Assembly: GCA_946481495.1 (NCBI GenBank)
Contig: CAMLNW010000017.1
Coordinates: 1 to 19,245, forward strand
Direction: 5' to 3'
Length of the DNA stretch: 19,245 nucleotides
From: an uncultured Actinomycetes bacterium
Lineage (GTDB): Bacteria; Actinomycetota; Thermoleophilia; Solirubrobacterales; Thermoleophilaceae
The number at the start of each line of letters is the position of its first letter. The first letter of the stretch is position 1. The position numbers and the translations under genes are program-made. Below are positions 1 to 7,826 of the stretch, piece by piece. The notes beneath the pieces were generated by a model, which saw only the letters and a list, made by a program, of their open reading frames with translations, did no database searches and was not told the DNA's origin.

Positions 1-3
1 CTC

Positions 4-195
4 ATGGCCGTCCCCAAGCAACGACAGTCGCACTCGCGCACGAACAAGCGCCGCTCGCAGCACAAGATCGTGCCGCCGAACCTTTCGACGTGCCCGAAGT
101 GCGGGGCGCCGCGGCTTCCCCACCGTGTGTGTGGCGAGTGCGGTAGCTACAGCGGCCGGCAGGTCGTTGTGCAGACGCCCGACTCCGACGAGTAG
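4..195 (+). CDS. rpmF: 50S ribosomal protein L32
   Basis: This 63-residue basic protein has the L32 layout. The N-terminus is MAVPKQRQSHSRTNKRRSQH, rich in Arg, Lys and Ser, and is followed by a zinc ribbon with two Cys pairs (CPKC at residues 30-33 and CGEC at 43-46). L32 is a small structural protein of the large ribosomal subunit, and four-cysteine forms bind zinc. Its length is normal for the family. The ATG at base 4 gives the canonical MAVPK start; the region upstream lies outside the window, so no promoter can be judged. It is followed nine bases later by plsX, the conserved rpmF-plsX pairing that joins ribosome and lipid synthesis genes. Confidence 0.97.
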   Translation: MAVPKQRQSHSRTNKRRSQHKIVPPNLSTCPKCGAPRLPHRVCGECGSYSGRQVVVQTPDSDE

Positions 196-204
196 CTCGC
201 GGCT

Positions 205-1227
205 TTGATCGCTGTCGACGCTAATGGCGCCGACGCTGGTCCGAGGGCTGTCGCTGAGGGTGCCCGCCGTTCTGGCGAGCGTGTGCTGCTGTTCGGGCCG
301 GCGAGCGAGATCGGCGATCTCGGCGGCGACGTCGAGGTCGTAGACGCTCCGGAGCGGATCGGGGGCGACGAGGAGCCGGTGCGGGCGGTGCGGTCGCGGC
401 CGGAGGCTTCGATTGTGCAGGCGGCGGCGGCTGTCGGCGACGGGCGAGCGGAGGCGCTGGTGAGCGCGGGGGCGACGGGACCGACGCTCGCGGCGGCGAC
501 CTTGGCGGTGAAGCGGATTCGTGGTGTGCATCGGCCGGCGATCGCGGCGCTGCTGCCGTTGCCGGCGGGGCGGGTGCTGCTGCTGGACGCCGGGGCGAAC
601 GTCGAGGTGCGGCCTGAGCACCTGGTCCAGTTTGCGTACTTGGGCGCGGCATTCATGGAGCACGTCGAGGGCGTCGAGCGGCCGCGTGTCGGGCTGCTGT
701 CGGTGGGGACGGAGTCGGGTAAGGGCACGCCGGACGTGCTGGCGGCGCATGAGCGGTTGGCGAGCGGGTCGTTGAACTTCACGGGGAACGTCGAGGGGTT
801 CGACATCCCGAATGCGACGGTGGATGTCGTCGTGACCGATGGGTTCACGGGGAATGTGGCGTTGAAGGCGATGGAGTCGGCGTCGAAGGTGACGCGCGAG
901 GGGATCCGGGCGGCGGTGAAGTCGAATCCGCTGTCGATGCTCGGTGGGCTGTTGATCCGGCGTCAGGTCGATGGGTTGCGCTCGCAGCTCGATCCGGAGC
1001 GCGTCGGGGGGGCGATCTTGCTCGGATTGCGCAGGCCGGTGGTGATCGGCAGTTTCGGGCCGGATGGCCTTGCGTCTGCGATCCAGTTGGCCCGGCGTGC
1101 GGTCGACGAGCAGATGGTCGAGCGGACGGCCGCGGCATTGCGGGCCGATGGGGTGCTGAGGTCCGCGCCCGCTGGTAGCGTCAACGACGCCCGTGGAACG
1201 CGCCGAGGTACTGACCAGGATCCGTGA
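205..1227 (+). CDS. plsX: Phosphate acyltransferase PlsX
   Basis: PlsX makes acyl-phosphate from acyl-ACP and inorganic phosphate, the first step of the PlsX/PlsY route to phosphatidic acid, and acts peripherally at the membrane. The 340-residue product matches the usual length of about 330. It shows the N-terminal IAVDANGADAGP, close to the common AVDAMGGD-P motif, then LLLDAGANVEVRPEHLVQFA, a GLLSVGTE segment, NFTGNVEG and VVVTDGFTGNVALKAME, all family hallmarks. The TTG at 205 is chosen because it places the signature at the very N-terminus; no ribosome binding site is visible before it. The last 35 bases overlap acpP in another frame. Codons end in G more often than in smc or ffh. Confidence 0.93.
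   Translation: MIAVDANGADAGPRAVAEGARRSGERVLLFGPASEIGDLGGDVEVVDAPERIGGDEEPVRAVRSRPEASIVQAAAAVGDGRAEALVSAGATGPTLAAATLAVKRIRGVHRPAIAALLPLPAGRVLLLDAGANVEVRPEHLVQFAYLGAAFMEHVEGVERPRVGLLSVGTESGKGTPDVLAAHERLASGSLNFTGNVEGFDIPNATVDVVVTDGFTGNVALKAMESASKVTREGIRAAVKSNPLSMLGGLLIRRQVDGLRSQLDPERVGGAILLGLRRPVVIGSFGPDGLASAIQLARRAVDEQMVERTAAALRADGVLRSAPAGSVNDARGTRRGTDQDP
1176..1181 (+). promoter_or_regulatory. Possible internal -10 element for acpP
   Basis: TAGCGT fits the TANNNT pattern and lies inside the 3' end of plsX, 11 bases before the acpP GTG. The same hexamer precedes yifB and yraN in this window. No convincing -35 is visible, and one hexamer inside a gene could be chance. Confidence 0.2.
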
Positions 1228-1447
1228 GCATCTTGCGACCGAGCTCGAGGTCGACCCTGCCCAGATCCGCGAGGAGACGCGGTTCAAGGAGGATCTCGAG
1301 GCGGATTCGCTGGACCTCGTCGAGCTGACCGTCGAGCTCGAGGACCACTACGGGATCCGCATTCCCGACGATCAGGCGGCGAAGATCCTGACTGTCGGTC
1401 AGGCCGCCGACTTCGTATCTGCCCATGTCGAGCGTGCAGACGCCTGA
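1193..1447 (+). CDS. acpP: Acyl carrier protein
   Basis: This 84-residue acidic protein carries growing acyl chains on a phosphopantetheine arm in type II fatty acid synthesis. The attachment site is the DSL motif in EADSLDLVEL, with Ser39 as the modified serine. Helix I (about residues 4-17), the loop and the terminal helix follow the usual ACP pattern, and the C-terminus HVERADA is a little longer than average. GTG at 1193 gives a start in register with known ACPs. It overlaps plsX by 35 bases and rnc by 23 bases, so it is probably translated by coupling. The fabHDGF genes that often lie between plsX and acpP are absent here. Confidence 0.94.
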   Translation: MERAEVLTRIREHLATELEVDPAQIREETRFKEDLEADSLDLVELTVELEDHYGIRIPDDQAAKILTVGQAADFVSAHVERADA

Positions 1448-2126
1448 GGCCGGGGAGACCCTCGCTGACCTGCTCGACGAGATCCCGTCGGATCTGGCGC
1501 GTCAGGCGTTCAGCCACGCGTCGTGGACCCGTCCGCGCAGCGAGTCCTACGAGCGGCTGGCCTTCCTCGGCGACGCTGTCCTCGCCCTCGCCGTCTCCTC
1601 GTACCTCTATCCGTTGCTCGCCGAGTACGGCGTCGGCCGGCTCACGAAAGTGCGGGCACAGGCCGTGAGCGGCGCCGCTTGCGCTGAGGTGGCGCTCGAT
1701 CTCGGCGTGCCGGAGCGGTTGCGCGAGCACGCGCCGGAGGGCGACGAGCGTGGCTTCGAGTCGTTGCTGGCCAGCGAGCGGGTCCTGTCGTCGGTCACCG
1801 AGGCGGTGATCGGCGCGGTCTATCTCGGCCTCGGCTACGACCGTGTCGCGGATCCGGTCGTCGCCGCCTTCGCCAGCCAGATCGACGAGGCGCTCAACCA
1901 CTCGGCCGACTTCAAGTCGGTGCTTCAGGAGCGCGTCGCGCGTCGCGGCGCCGTCGTCGACTACGCCATCGTGGAGGAGACCGGCCCGCCACACGATCGT
2001 CACTTCGTCATTGCGGCGCGGGTCAAGGGACGTGAGGTCGGTCGCGGCGAAGGACGTACGAAGAAGATCGCCGAGCAGGAGGCCGCCGCCCGGGGCCTCG
2101 CCGAGTTCGAGGGGGACGGCGACTGA
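1425..2126 (+). CDS. rnc: Ribonuclease III, divergent active site
   Basis: RNase III cleaves double-stranded RNA during rRNA maturation and mRNA turnover. The 233-residue protein has the expected two domains: a nuclease domain (about 15-155) with signature YERLAFLGDAVL at 42-53, and a C-terminal double-stranded RNA binding domain (about 161-229) ending in GRTKKIAEQEAA. An ungapped comparison with the E. coli enzyme, recalled from memory, shows that three conserved carboxylates are kept (E38 as Glu43, D45 as Asp50, E117 as Glu126). Three are replaced: E41 by Ala46, E65 by Val70 and D114 by Ser123. The fold and the RNA binding domain look intact, so the family call is firm, but normal catalysis is uncertain. 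Its start overlaps acpP and its stop shares one base with smc. Confidence 0.9.
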   Translation: MSSVQTPEAGETLADLLDEIPSDLARQAFSHASWTRPRSESYERLAFLGDAVLALAVSSYLYPLLAEYGVGRLTKVRAQAVSGAACAEVALDLGVPERLREHAPEGDERGFESLLASERVLSSVTEAVIGAVYLGLGYDRVADPVVAAFASQIDEALNHSADFKSVLQERVARRGAVVDYAIVEETGPPHDRHFVIAARVKGREVGRGEGRTKKIAEQEAAARGLAEFEGDGD

Positions 2127-5100
2127 TGCACCTGCGCTCGATCTCGATGAAGGGCTTCAAGTCGTTCCCGAACCGGACGACGCTCGAGTTCGGAACCGGC
2201 GTGTCGGTCGTCGTCGGGCCGAACGGCTCGGGCAAGTCGAACATCACCGACGCCGTGCTCTGGGCGCTCGGCGAGCAGAGCCCGCTCGCCGTGCGCGGCC
2301 AGTCGATGAAGGACGTGATCTTCGCCGGCGGCCACGGCGTGAAGGGCTCGAACGCGGCTGAGGTCGAGGTCGTGATCGACAACTCCGGCGGTCGCTCGGA
2401 GTCCGACTTCTCCGACATCTCGATCGTCCGCAAGCTCGGTCGCGACGGTGATGGCGAGTACCGCCTCAACGGCGCGCGCTGCCGGCTCGCCGACATCGCC
2501 GAGGTGCTGTCGGAGACCGGGCTTGGCAAGGAGATGCACTCGGTCGTGTCTCAGGGCCGGGTCGAGTCGATCGTGTTGTCGCGGCCGCGCGAGCGACGGA
2601 TGCTGATCGAGGAGGCCGCCGGTCTCGGCAAGCACCGCCAGCGCCGTCGCCGTGCCCAGCTGAAGCTGGAGCGGACCGAGGAGAACCTGTCACGGGCGCT
2701 CGACGTCGAGCGCGAGGCACGCGGGCGGCTGCGGCCGTTGAAGCGCCAGGCGGAGGCCGCCGAGCTGCACGAGCGGCTCGAGCGGCAGACGGCCGAGGCG
2801 CGCTACGAGCTTGCGCGCGACGCCGTGCGCGAGGCGACGGCGAAGCTCGCCGAGGCTGAGGCCGCGGCGACGGCTGCGCGCGCGGGACGCGACGACTCCG
2901 AGAAGCAGCTGGCCGAGGTGGCGCAGCGACGCGAGCGGGCCGAGCAGGCGTTCGCCGAGCAGAGCCGCCTGCGCGAGGCGTTGCAGGCGCGGCTGTTCGC
3001 CGCGCGCGGCGCCGGCGAGCGGATCGCGATGCGGCTCGATCGTGCGCGCGAGCAGAGCCGGGCCGCGATCGACGGCGCCGAGCGCCGGGCTGCTCAGCTC
3101 GAGCTGCTGGAGCGCGAGGTCGCCCAGGCGGGCGACCCCGAGGCTGGGACTGCCGCGAAGATCGCCGAGCTCGAGCGGGAGCTCGAGGTGCTCGAGGGCC
3201 GCCGCGTCGAGCGGCTTGAGCAGGAGCTCGCGCAGCTGCGCTCCGAGCGCGACGCCGCGGCCGCGCAGCGCGTCGAGCTCGAGCAGGCCGCGCAGCAGCG
3301 GCGTGAGGCACTTGCCGAGGCCGAGCAGGTTGCCGAGGCTGCCCGGGATGAGCGGCGCCTCGCCGAGCGTGCGGCCGAGGCAGCCCGCAACGCGGCTGCG
3401 GCTGCCGGTGCCGAGCTGGCGGCTGTCAACCAGTTCCTACGCGCTGCCGAGGGCGCGCCCGGGGGTGCTCGCGCGCTATCGGAGCAGCTTCGCGTCGAGC
3501 CAGGCTACGAGCTCGCGCTTGCCGCGGCGCTCGGCCCGCGACTCGGCGCGGGCGTCGTCGAGAGCGTCTCCGACGGCGAGCGCCTGCTCGACGGCGCCGG
3601 CGACGAGGGCGGCTATGTGCTCGTTGCCGCGGCCGGTGATGCCGCAGCCGGTGGGAAGACGCCGACGGCAGACGCCGAGCGCCTGCTCGACCGCGTGGAG
3701 GCCGACACCGCCGCCGCCCAACTGGCGGAGCGACTGTTGGCCGGGGTCTGGGTCGTCGATTCGCTCTCCGACGTGCCGAAGGACTTCGACGGTTTGGCTG
3801 TCACCCGCAGCGGCCGTGTCTGGCGGCCGGGGGCCGGCGAGCTGCGCCAGGCGCCCGCGGGCGGCGCCGAGCGCGTGCTCGAGCAGCGCAACCGCCGCGT
3901 CGAGCTCGTCGCCGCCTCCGAACAGGCCGTCAAGGCCGAGGCCGAGGCGAAGGTAACGGTCGAGCGCGCCGCCGAGCAGGTGCTCACCGCTGATCGCGGG
4001 CGCGACGAGGCCGAGACCGCGCTGCGCGGAGCGGTCCGCGAGGTCGAGGCCGCCGGCGAGGCGATCCGCCGCGCCGAATGGCTGATCGAGCAGCGCAGCG
4101 AGAGCCCCGACGAGGGGCCCGACGCGGTCCGCCGCGCTGAGCTGGCTGCCGAGGTTCGCGGCGAACGCCGGATGGCCGAGAGCGCGCTGCGCGAGCACAA
4201 CGAGCGGGTCGAGCGCGCCGCTCGCCTACGTGGACGGATCGAGCGCGACCGCGATCTGGCGGCTGCCGCCGACAGTGCCGCCGCGGCACTCGACGACGCC
4301 CGTGAGGCTGTTGCCACACGTGTCGCGCTGATCGAGGCCGAGCACGCCGCCGGTGCCGAGGCCGGCGACCGGACCGCCGCCGAGCTGCGTAGTTGCGCTC
4401 ACCAGGAGTCCGAGCTGCAGCGCGCGCTGCGCGAGGCCAGCGAGCGCGTCACGGTCGCAGAGGTCACCGCTCAGCAGATCCGCGACCAGTCGGCCGATGC
4501 CGCGGGCGAGCTGGCCGAGGTCGCCGAGCGTCTCGGCCTGCCAGCAGAGCCGGCCGAAGAGCCGCTCGACGACGGCCGTCGCAGCGAGCTCGCCACCCGC
4601 ATCGACCGGCTCGCACGCCGCCGCGAGCAACTCGGCCCGGTCAATCCGCTCGCCGCCCAGGAGTACGACGAGGCGATCGCCCACGTCGAGGAGCTGGAGG
4701 GCCAGCGCAAGGACCTCGAGAGCGCGCTATCCGAGCTCCAGGGCCTGATTCGCGACACCGACCGTCGGATCCGCGAGAGCTTCGAGGAGACCTACGAGGC
4801 GACCGCGAAGAACTTCGAGGAGGTCGTCGCGCACCTCTTCCCAGGTGGCCGCGGCCGGCTGCGGCTTGTCCAGCCCGACCAGGGCCCGCGCCCGGTGCTC
4901 GGCGGCCAGGAGGCCGAGGGGGAGGGGCAGGACGGTGACGACGCCGTCCAGGCCGACGACGGTCCCGAGGAGTCGGCGGCGAAGCCCGCGGCTTCCGAGC
5001 CGGGCGTCGAGATCGAGGTCACGCCGGCCGGCAAGTCGACCAAGCGCCTGTCGCTGATGTCCGGCGGCGAGAAGTCGCTCGTCGCGCTCGCGTTCATGTT

Positions 5101-5407
5101 CGCGGTCTTCCTCGCCCGCCCGTGCCCCTTCTACATCCTCGACGAGGTCGAGGCGGCGCTCGACGACCTCAACGTCGATCGCTTCCTCCAGCTCGTCCGG
5201 CGCTACTCCGATCGCGCCCAGTTCATAGTCGTCACCCACCAGAAGCGCACGATGGACGCCGCCGACCGCATCTACGGCGTCAGCATGGGCGGCGATGGCA
5301 TCTCGCGCGTCGTCTCGCGCCAGCTGAGCGGTACCGGCGAGAACCTCTTCGACCAGGCCAAGCCGGTCGCCGAGCCAGCCGCCGACGCCTCTGCCGGCGC
5401 CGCATAG
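2126..5407 (+). CDS. smc: Chromosome segregation ATPase SMC
   Basis: SMC forms a dimer of long coiled-coil arms that extrudes DNA loops with ScpA and ScpB to organise the nucleoid. The N-terminal head has Walker A GPNGSGKS at 31-38 and VSQGRVESIVLSRP before IEEAAGLGKHRQRR. Coiled-coil arms run from about 165-435 and 590-870 around a glycine-rich hinge (about 436-590). The C-terminal head has the signature LSLMSGGEKS near 973-982 and Walker B FYILDEVEAALDD near 1001-1013. At 1093 residues it is shorter than the usual 1150-1200, and the arms account for the loss. An acidic insert of about 35 residues (near 920-962) interrupts the C-terminal head before the signature. The ATG shares one base with the rnc stop and has GAGGGGG upstream at 2109-2115. 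Confidence 0.96.
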   Translation: MHLRSISMKGFKSFPNRTTLEFGTGVSVVVGPNGSGKSNITDAVLWALGEQSPLAVRGQSMKDVIFAGGHGVKGSNAAEVEVVIDNSGGRSESDFSDISIVRKLGRDGDGEYRLNGARCRLADIAEVLSETGLGKEMHSVVSQGRVESIVLSRPRERRMLIEEAAGLGKHRQRRRRAQLKLERTEENLSRALDVEREARGRLRPLKRQAEAAELHERLERQTAEARYELARDAVREATAKLAEAEAAATAARAGRDDSEKQLAEVAQRRERAEQAFAEQSRLREALQARLFAARGAGERIAMRLDRAREQSRAAIDGAERRAAQLELLEREVAQAGDPEAGTAAKIAELERELEVLEGRRVERLEQELAQLRSERDAAAAQRVELEQAAQQRREALAEAEQVAEAARDERRLAERAAEAARNAAAAAGAELAAVNQFLRAAEGAPGGARALSEQLRVEPGYELALAAALGPRLGAGVVESVSDGERLLDGAGDEGGYVLVAAAGDAAAGGKTPTADAERLLDRVEADTAAAQLAERLLAGVWVVDSLSDVPKDFDGLAVTRSGRVWRPGAGELRQAPAGGAERVLEQRNRRVELVAASEQAVKAEAEAKVTVERAAEQVLTADRGRDEAETALRGAVREVEAAGEAIRRAEWLIEQRSESPDEGPDAVRRAELAAEVRGERRMAESALREHNERVERAARLRGRIERDRDLAAAADSAAAALDDAREAVATRVALIEAEHAAGAEAGDRTAAELRSCAHQESELQRALREASERVTVAEVTAQQIRDQSADAAGELAEVAERLGLPAEPAEEPLDDGRRSELATRIDRLARRREQLGPVNPLAAQEYDEAIAHVEELEGQRKDLESALSELQGLIRDTDRRIRESFEETYEATAKNFEEVVAHLFPGGRGRLRLVQPDQGPRPVLGGQEAEGEGQDGDDAVQADDGPEESAAKPAASEPGVEIEVTPAGKSTKRLSLMSGGEKSLVALAFMFAVFLARPCPFYILDEVEAALDDLNVDRFLQLVRRYSDRAQFIVVTHQKRTMDAADRIYGVSMGGDGISRVVSRQLSGTGENLFDQAKPVAEPAADASAGAA

Positions 5408-5413
5408 AACTGC

Positions 5414-6418
5414 CTAGTCGAGGATTGCCGCGGCGAAGTCGTCGGCGTCGAACGGCCGCAGGTCCTCGATGCCCTCGCCGATGCCGATCAGCTTCACGGG
5501 CACATTCAGCTCCTGGGCGATCGCCAGCGCGATGCCGCCCTTCGCGGTGCCATCGAGCTTGGTCAGCACGATTCCGTCGAGGTCAACGGTCTCACGGAAG
5601 AGCAGCGCCTGACGCAGGCCGTTCTGGCCGGTCGTAGCGTCGATCGTCAGCAGCGTGTGGTGCGGAGCGTCGGGCAGCTTCGAGGCGATCACCTTGCGGA
5701 CCTTCGCCAGCTCGTCCATCAGGTGCTGCTGGGTGTGGAGCCGACCAGCGGTGTCGCACAGGACCACGTCGTGGCCGCGTGCTGTTGCGGCCTCGATCGC
5801 GTCGAACATCACCGAGCCCGGGTCGGAGCCCTCGTTGGCGCGGACGATGTCGCAACCGGCGCGCTCGGCCCAGACCTCGAGCTGCTCGGCCGCCGCGGCG
5901 CGGAAGGTGTCGCCGGCGGCGAGCAGCACCGACTGGCCGAGCTCCTTCTGCAGGTGCCAGGCGATCTTGCCGATCGTCGTCGTCTTGCCGGTGCCGTTGA
6001 CGCCGACCATCAGGATCACCGTCGGCTTGGCCGAGAGATCGATCGTGTCGCCCTCGACGCGCGCGGTCTCGGCGAGCAGCTCCCTCAGCCTCCGTGTGAG
6101 GTCCTCGCCGCTCTCGAGGTCGCCGGACGCCGCCTCGCCCTCTAGCCGCTCGACGATCGACGCCGTTGTCGGCGCGCCGACGTCGGCGTAGATCAGCGCC
6201 TCCTCCAACCGCTCGAACGCCTCGTCGTCGAGCCGCTCGAACATCGTCGCCTGGATCTCGGCGCCGAGTGCCTGGCGCGTCTTCGCCATGTTCTCGCGCA
6301 GCCGCTTGAAGAACCGCCGCTTCGGCTTCTCCTCGCTCTCGTCGGCCACGGCCTCGGTGACGGGCGCCTCGATCGGCTCCCCGCCCACGACGAACAGCTC
6401 ATTCCACTCGCGCGCCAT
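5414..6418 (-). CDS. ftsY: Signal recognition particle receptor FtsY
   Basis: FtsY is the membrane-associated GTPase that pairs with the Ffh-SRP complex to deliver ribosomes to the translocon. From the ATG at 6418 the product is 334 residues. A short acidic N-terminal segment precedes the helical N domain (about 34-95). The G domain follows, with GVNGTGKT at 139-146, DTAGR at 222-226, TKLDG at 286-290 and the closing GIGEGIEDLRPFDADDF. The ATG at 6448 would add ten residues, but the 6418 start is preferred because a TTGATC/TATTCT promoter lies between the two. The gene is convergent with smc, with only six bases between the stops, and divergent from the NfeD gene. In many actinobacteria smc, ftsY and ffh run in one direction, so this gene appears inverted. 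Confidence 0.96.
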   Translation of the reverse strand: MAREWNELFVVGGEPIEAPVTEAVADESEEKPKRRFFKRLRENMAKTRQALGAEIQATMFERLDDEAFERLEEALIYADVGAPTTASIVERLEGEAASGDLESGEDLTRRLRELLAETARVEGDTIDLSAKPTVILMVGVNGTGKTTTIGKIAWHLQKELGQSVLLAAGDTFRAAAAEQLEVWAERAGCDIVRANEGSDPGSVMFDAIEAATARGHDVVLCDTAGRLHTQQHLMDELAKVRKVIASKLPDAPHHTLLTIDATTGQNGLRQALLFRETVDLDGIVLTKLDGTAKGGIALAIAQELNVPVKLIGIGEGIEDLRPFDADDFAAAILD

Positions 6419-6428
6419 CAGCGCCGAG

Positions 6429-6456
6429 AGAATAGGGCCCCACCGCATAGGATCAA
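6429..6456 (-). promoter_or_regulatory. ftsY promoter (TTGATC-16-TATTCT)
   Basis: On the minus strand TTGATC (6456-6451) and TATTCT (6434-6429) are separated by 16 bases, a good match to a primary-sigma promoter. The predicted start near 6422 leaves about four untranslated bases before the ATG at 6418. Confidence 0.55.
6448..6453 (+). promoter_or_regulatory. -10 element for leaderless NfeD-SPFH-GMC transcript
   Basis: TAGGAT is followed by six bases and then the ATG at 6460, so a transcript starting seven bases after the hexamer would begin at the start codon. No ribosome binding site precedes the ATG, consistent with leaderless translation. No clear -35 is seen. It overlaps the ftsY promoter on the other strand. 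Confidence 0.45.
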
Positions 6457-6459
6457 GGC

Positions 6460-6897
6460 ATGTCCGCCTGGGTGATCTGGATCGTGGTCGCGGGACTGCT
6501 GGCGATCGGGGAGATCCTGACGCTCTCGTTCTTCATGGGGCCGATCGCCGTCGCGGCCGTGCTCGCCGCGCTCGCGGCGCTGCTCGGGGCCGGCACGGCG
6601 CTTCAGATGGTGGTCTTCATCGTCGCCTCGGCCGCTTCGTTGCTGGTGCTGCGGCCGATCGCCCGCCGCCATCTGGTGACGCCGCCGAGGATTCGCACCG
6701 GCACCGCCGCGCTGATCGGCGCGCGCGCTCTCGTGCTCGAGCGTGTGGATCGCGATGGCGGGACGATCAAGCTCGCGGGCGAGGTCTGGTCCGCGCGCGC
6801 CTATGCGGAGGACGAGGTGATCGACGCGGGCCAGCGCGTCGAGGTGATGCAGATCGAGGGCGCCACGGCGCTCGTGGCGGACGGGCTAGGAGGCTGA
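6460..6897 (+). CDS. NfeD-like membrane protein
   Basis: This 145-residue protein has the short NfeD form. Three hydrophobic segments (about 4-25, 27-44 and 48-66) lead to a positively charged turn RPIARRH at 65-71. A soluble C-terminal domain (about 79-143) contains GTAALIGARALVLERV and GGTIKLAGEVWSARA, the NfeD OB-fold pattern. NfeD proteins lack a proven enzymatic role when, as here, the protease part is missing; they are usually encoded next to SPFH proteins and are thought to assist them in membrane microdomains. The stop lies one base before the downstream SPFH start, so the two are almost certainly co-expressed. Confidence 0.85.
   Translation: MSAWVIWIVVAGLLAIGEILTLSFFMGPIAVAAVLAALAALLGAGTALQMVVFIVASAASLLVLRPIARRHLVTPPRIRTGTAALIGARALVLERVDRDGGTIKLAGEVWSARAYAEDEVIDAGQRVEVMQIEGATALVADGLGG
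6888..6893 (+). promoter_or_regulatory. Ribosome binding site for the SPFH gene
   Basis: AGGAGG is a full anti-16S match, five bases before the GTG at 6899 and overlapping the end of the NfeD gene. It fixes the GTG start of the SPFH gene. Confidence 0.8.
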
Positions 6898-6898
6898 C

Positions 6899-7822
6899 GT
6901 GGCGACGTTGATCGTGCTTGGAGTTATTGCGCTGGTGGTGCTGTTCACGATCGCGCAGGGGGTTCGGATCGTGCCGCAGGCGCGCGCCGGGATCGTCGAG
7001 CGACTCGGCCGCTATCACCGCACTCTCGACGCCGGGCTGGCGCTTGTCGTGCCCTACGTCGACCGCGTCCAGCCGCTGATCGACCTGCGCGAGACCGTCG
7101 TGTCGTTCCCGCCACAGCCGGTGATCACCGAGGACAACCTGGTGATCAGCATTGACACCGTCATCTACTTCCAGGTCACCGATCCGAAGGCCGCGAGCTA
7201 CGAGATTGCCGACTACATCGGCGCTATCGAGCAGCTGACCGTCACAACGCTGCGCAACGTGATCGGCGGGATGACGCTCGAGGACACGCTGACCTCGCGC
7301 GACAAGATCTCCGGCGCTCTGCGGATCGTGCTCGACGAGGCGACCGGACGCTGGGGAATCCGCGTCAACCGCGTCGAGCTGAAGGCCGTCGACCCGCCGC
7401 AGTCGATCCAGGAGGCGATGGAGAAGCAAATGCGCGCCGAGCGCGACCGTCGCGCAGCGATCCTGACCGCCGAGGGCGTCAAGCAGTCGCAGATCCTGAC
7501 CGCGGAGGGCGAGAAGCAGAGCGCGATCCTGCGTGCCGAGGGCCGCCGCGAGGCGCAGATCCTCGAGGCCCAGGGCGAGGCGCAGGCGATCGAGACGGTC
7601 TTCGACGCCGTCCATCGCGGCGACGCCGACCAGAAGGTGCTCGCCTATCAGTACCTCCAGAAGCTGCCGCTGATCGCCGAGGGCGACGCGAGCAAGCTCT
7701 GGATCATCCCGAGCGAGCTGACCAACGCGCTCGGGAAGCTGGGCGACGTGCTCGGCCCCGACACCGAGCCGAAGGACCGGCCGAAGCCGCCGCAACCACC
7801 GGAGCCGCCGCGGTCCGCATAG
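6899..7822 (+). CDS. SPFH/Band 7 stomatin-like membrane protein
   Basis: This 307-residue protein has one N-terminal membrane segment (about 2-20) followed by an SPFH domain. The domain begins GVRIVPQARAGIVERLGRYH and includes PVITEDNLVISIDTVIYFQV and LRNVIGGMTLEDTLTSRDKI. From about 188-231 come four 11-residue repeats of the type ILTAEGxKQSQ, then a short region and a Pro-rich, charged C-terminus. This matches bacterial stomatin/slipin-like proteins, which oligomerise as scaffolds on the inner membrane face and help organise membrane domains; the exact client is unknown. GTG is supported by the AGGAGG site. It lies one base after the NfeD gene, the classic partner pairing, and four bases before a GMC oxidoreductase gene. 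Confidence 0.93.
   Translation: MATLIVLGVIALVVLFTIAQGVRIVPQARAGIVERLGRYHRTLDAGLALVVPYVDRVQPLIDLRETVVSFPPQPVITEDNLVISIDTVIYFQVTDPKAASYEIADYIGAIEQLTVTTLRNVIGGMTLEDTLTSRDKISGALRIVLDEATGRWGIRVNRVELKAVDPPQSIQEAMEKQMRAERDRRAAILTAEGVKQSQILTAEGEKQSAILRAEGRREAQILEAQGEAQAIETVFDAVHRGDADQKVLAYQYLQKLPLIAEGDASKLWIIPSELTNALGKLGDVLGPDTEPKDRPKPPQPPEPPRSA
7460..7591 (+). repeat. Four in-frame 33-base repeats in the SPFH gene
   Basis: Units start at 7460, 7493, 7526 and 7559, each beginning ATCCT and encoding 11-residue units (ILTAEGVKQSQ, ILTAEGEKQSA, ILRAEGRREAQ, ILEAQGEAQAI). An 11-residue period suits a hendecad coiled coil, as in other stomatins. Confidence 0.85.
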
Positions 7823-7826
7823 CGCG

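Noticed and set aside
6419..6448. Upstream ATG of ftsY at 6448
   Set aside because: It would add ten residues without family similarity and lies upstream of the TATTCT -10, so 6418 is preferred.
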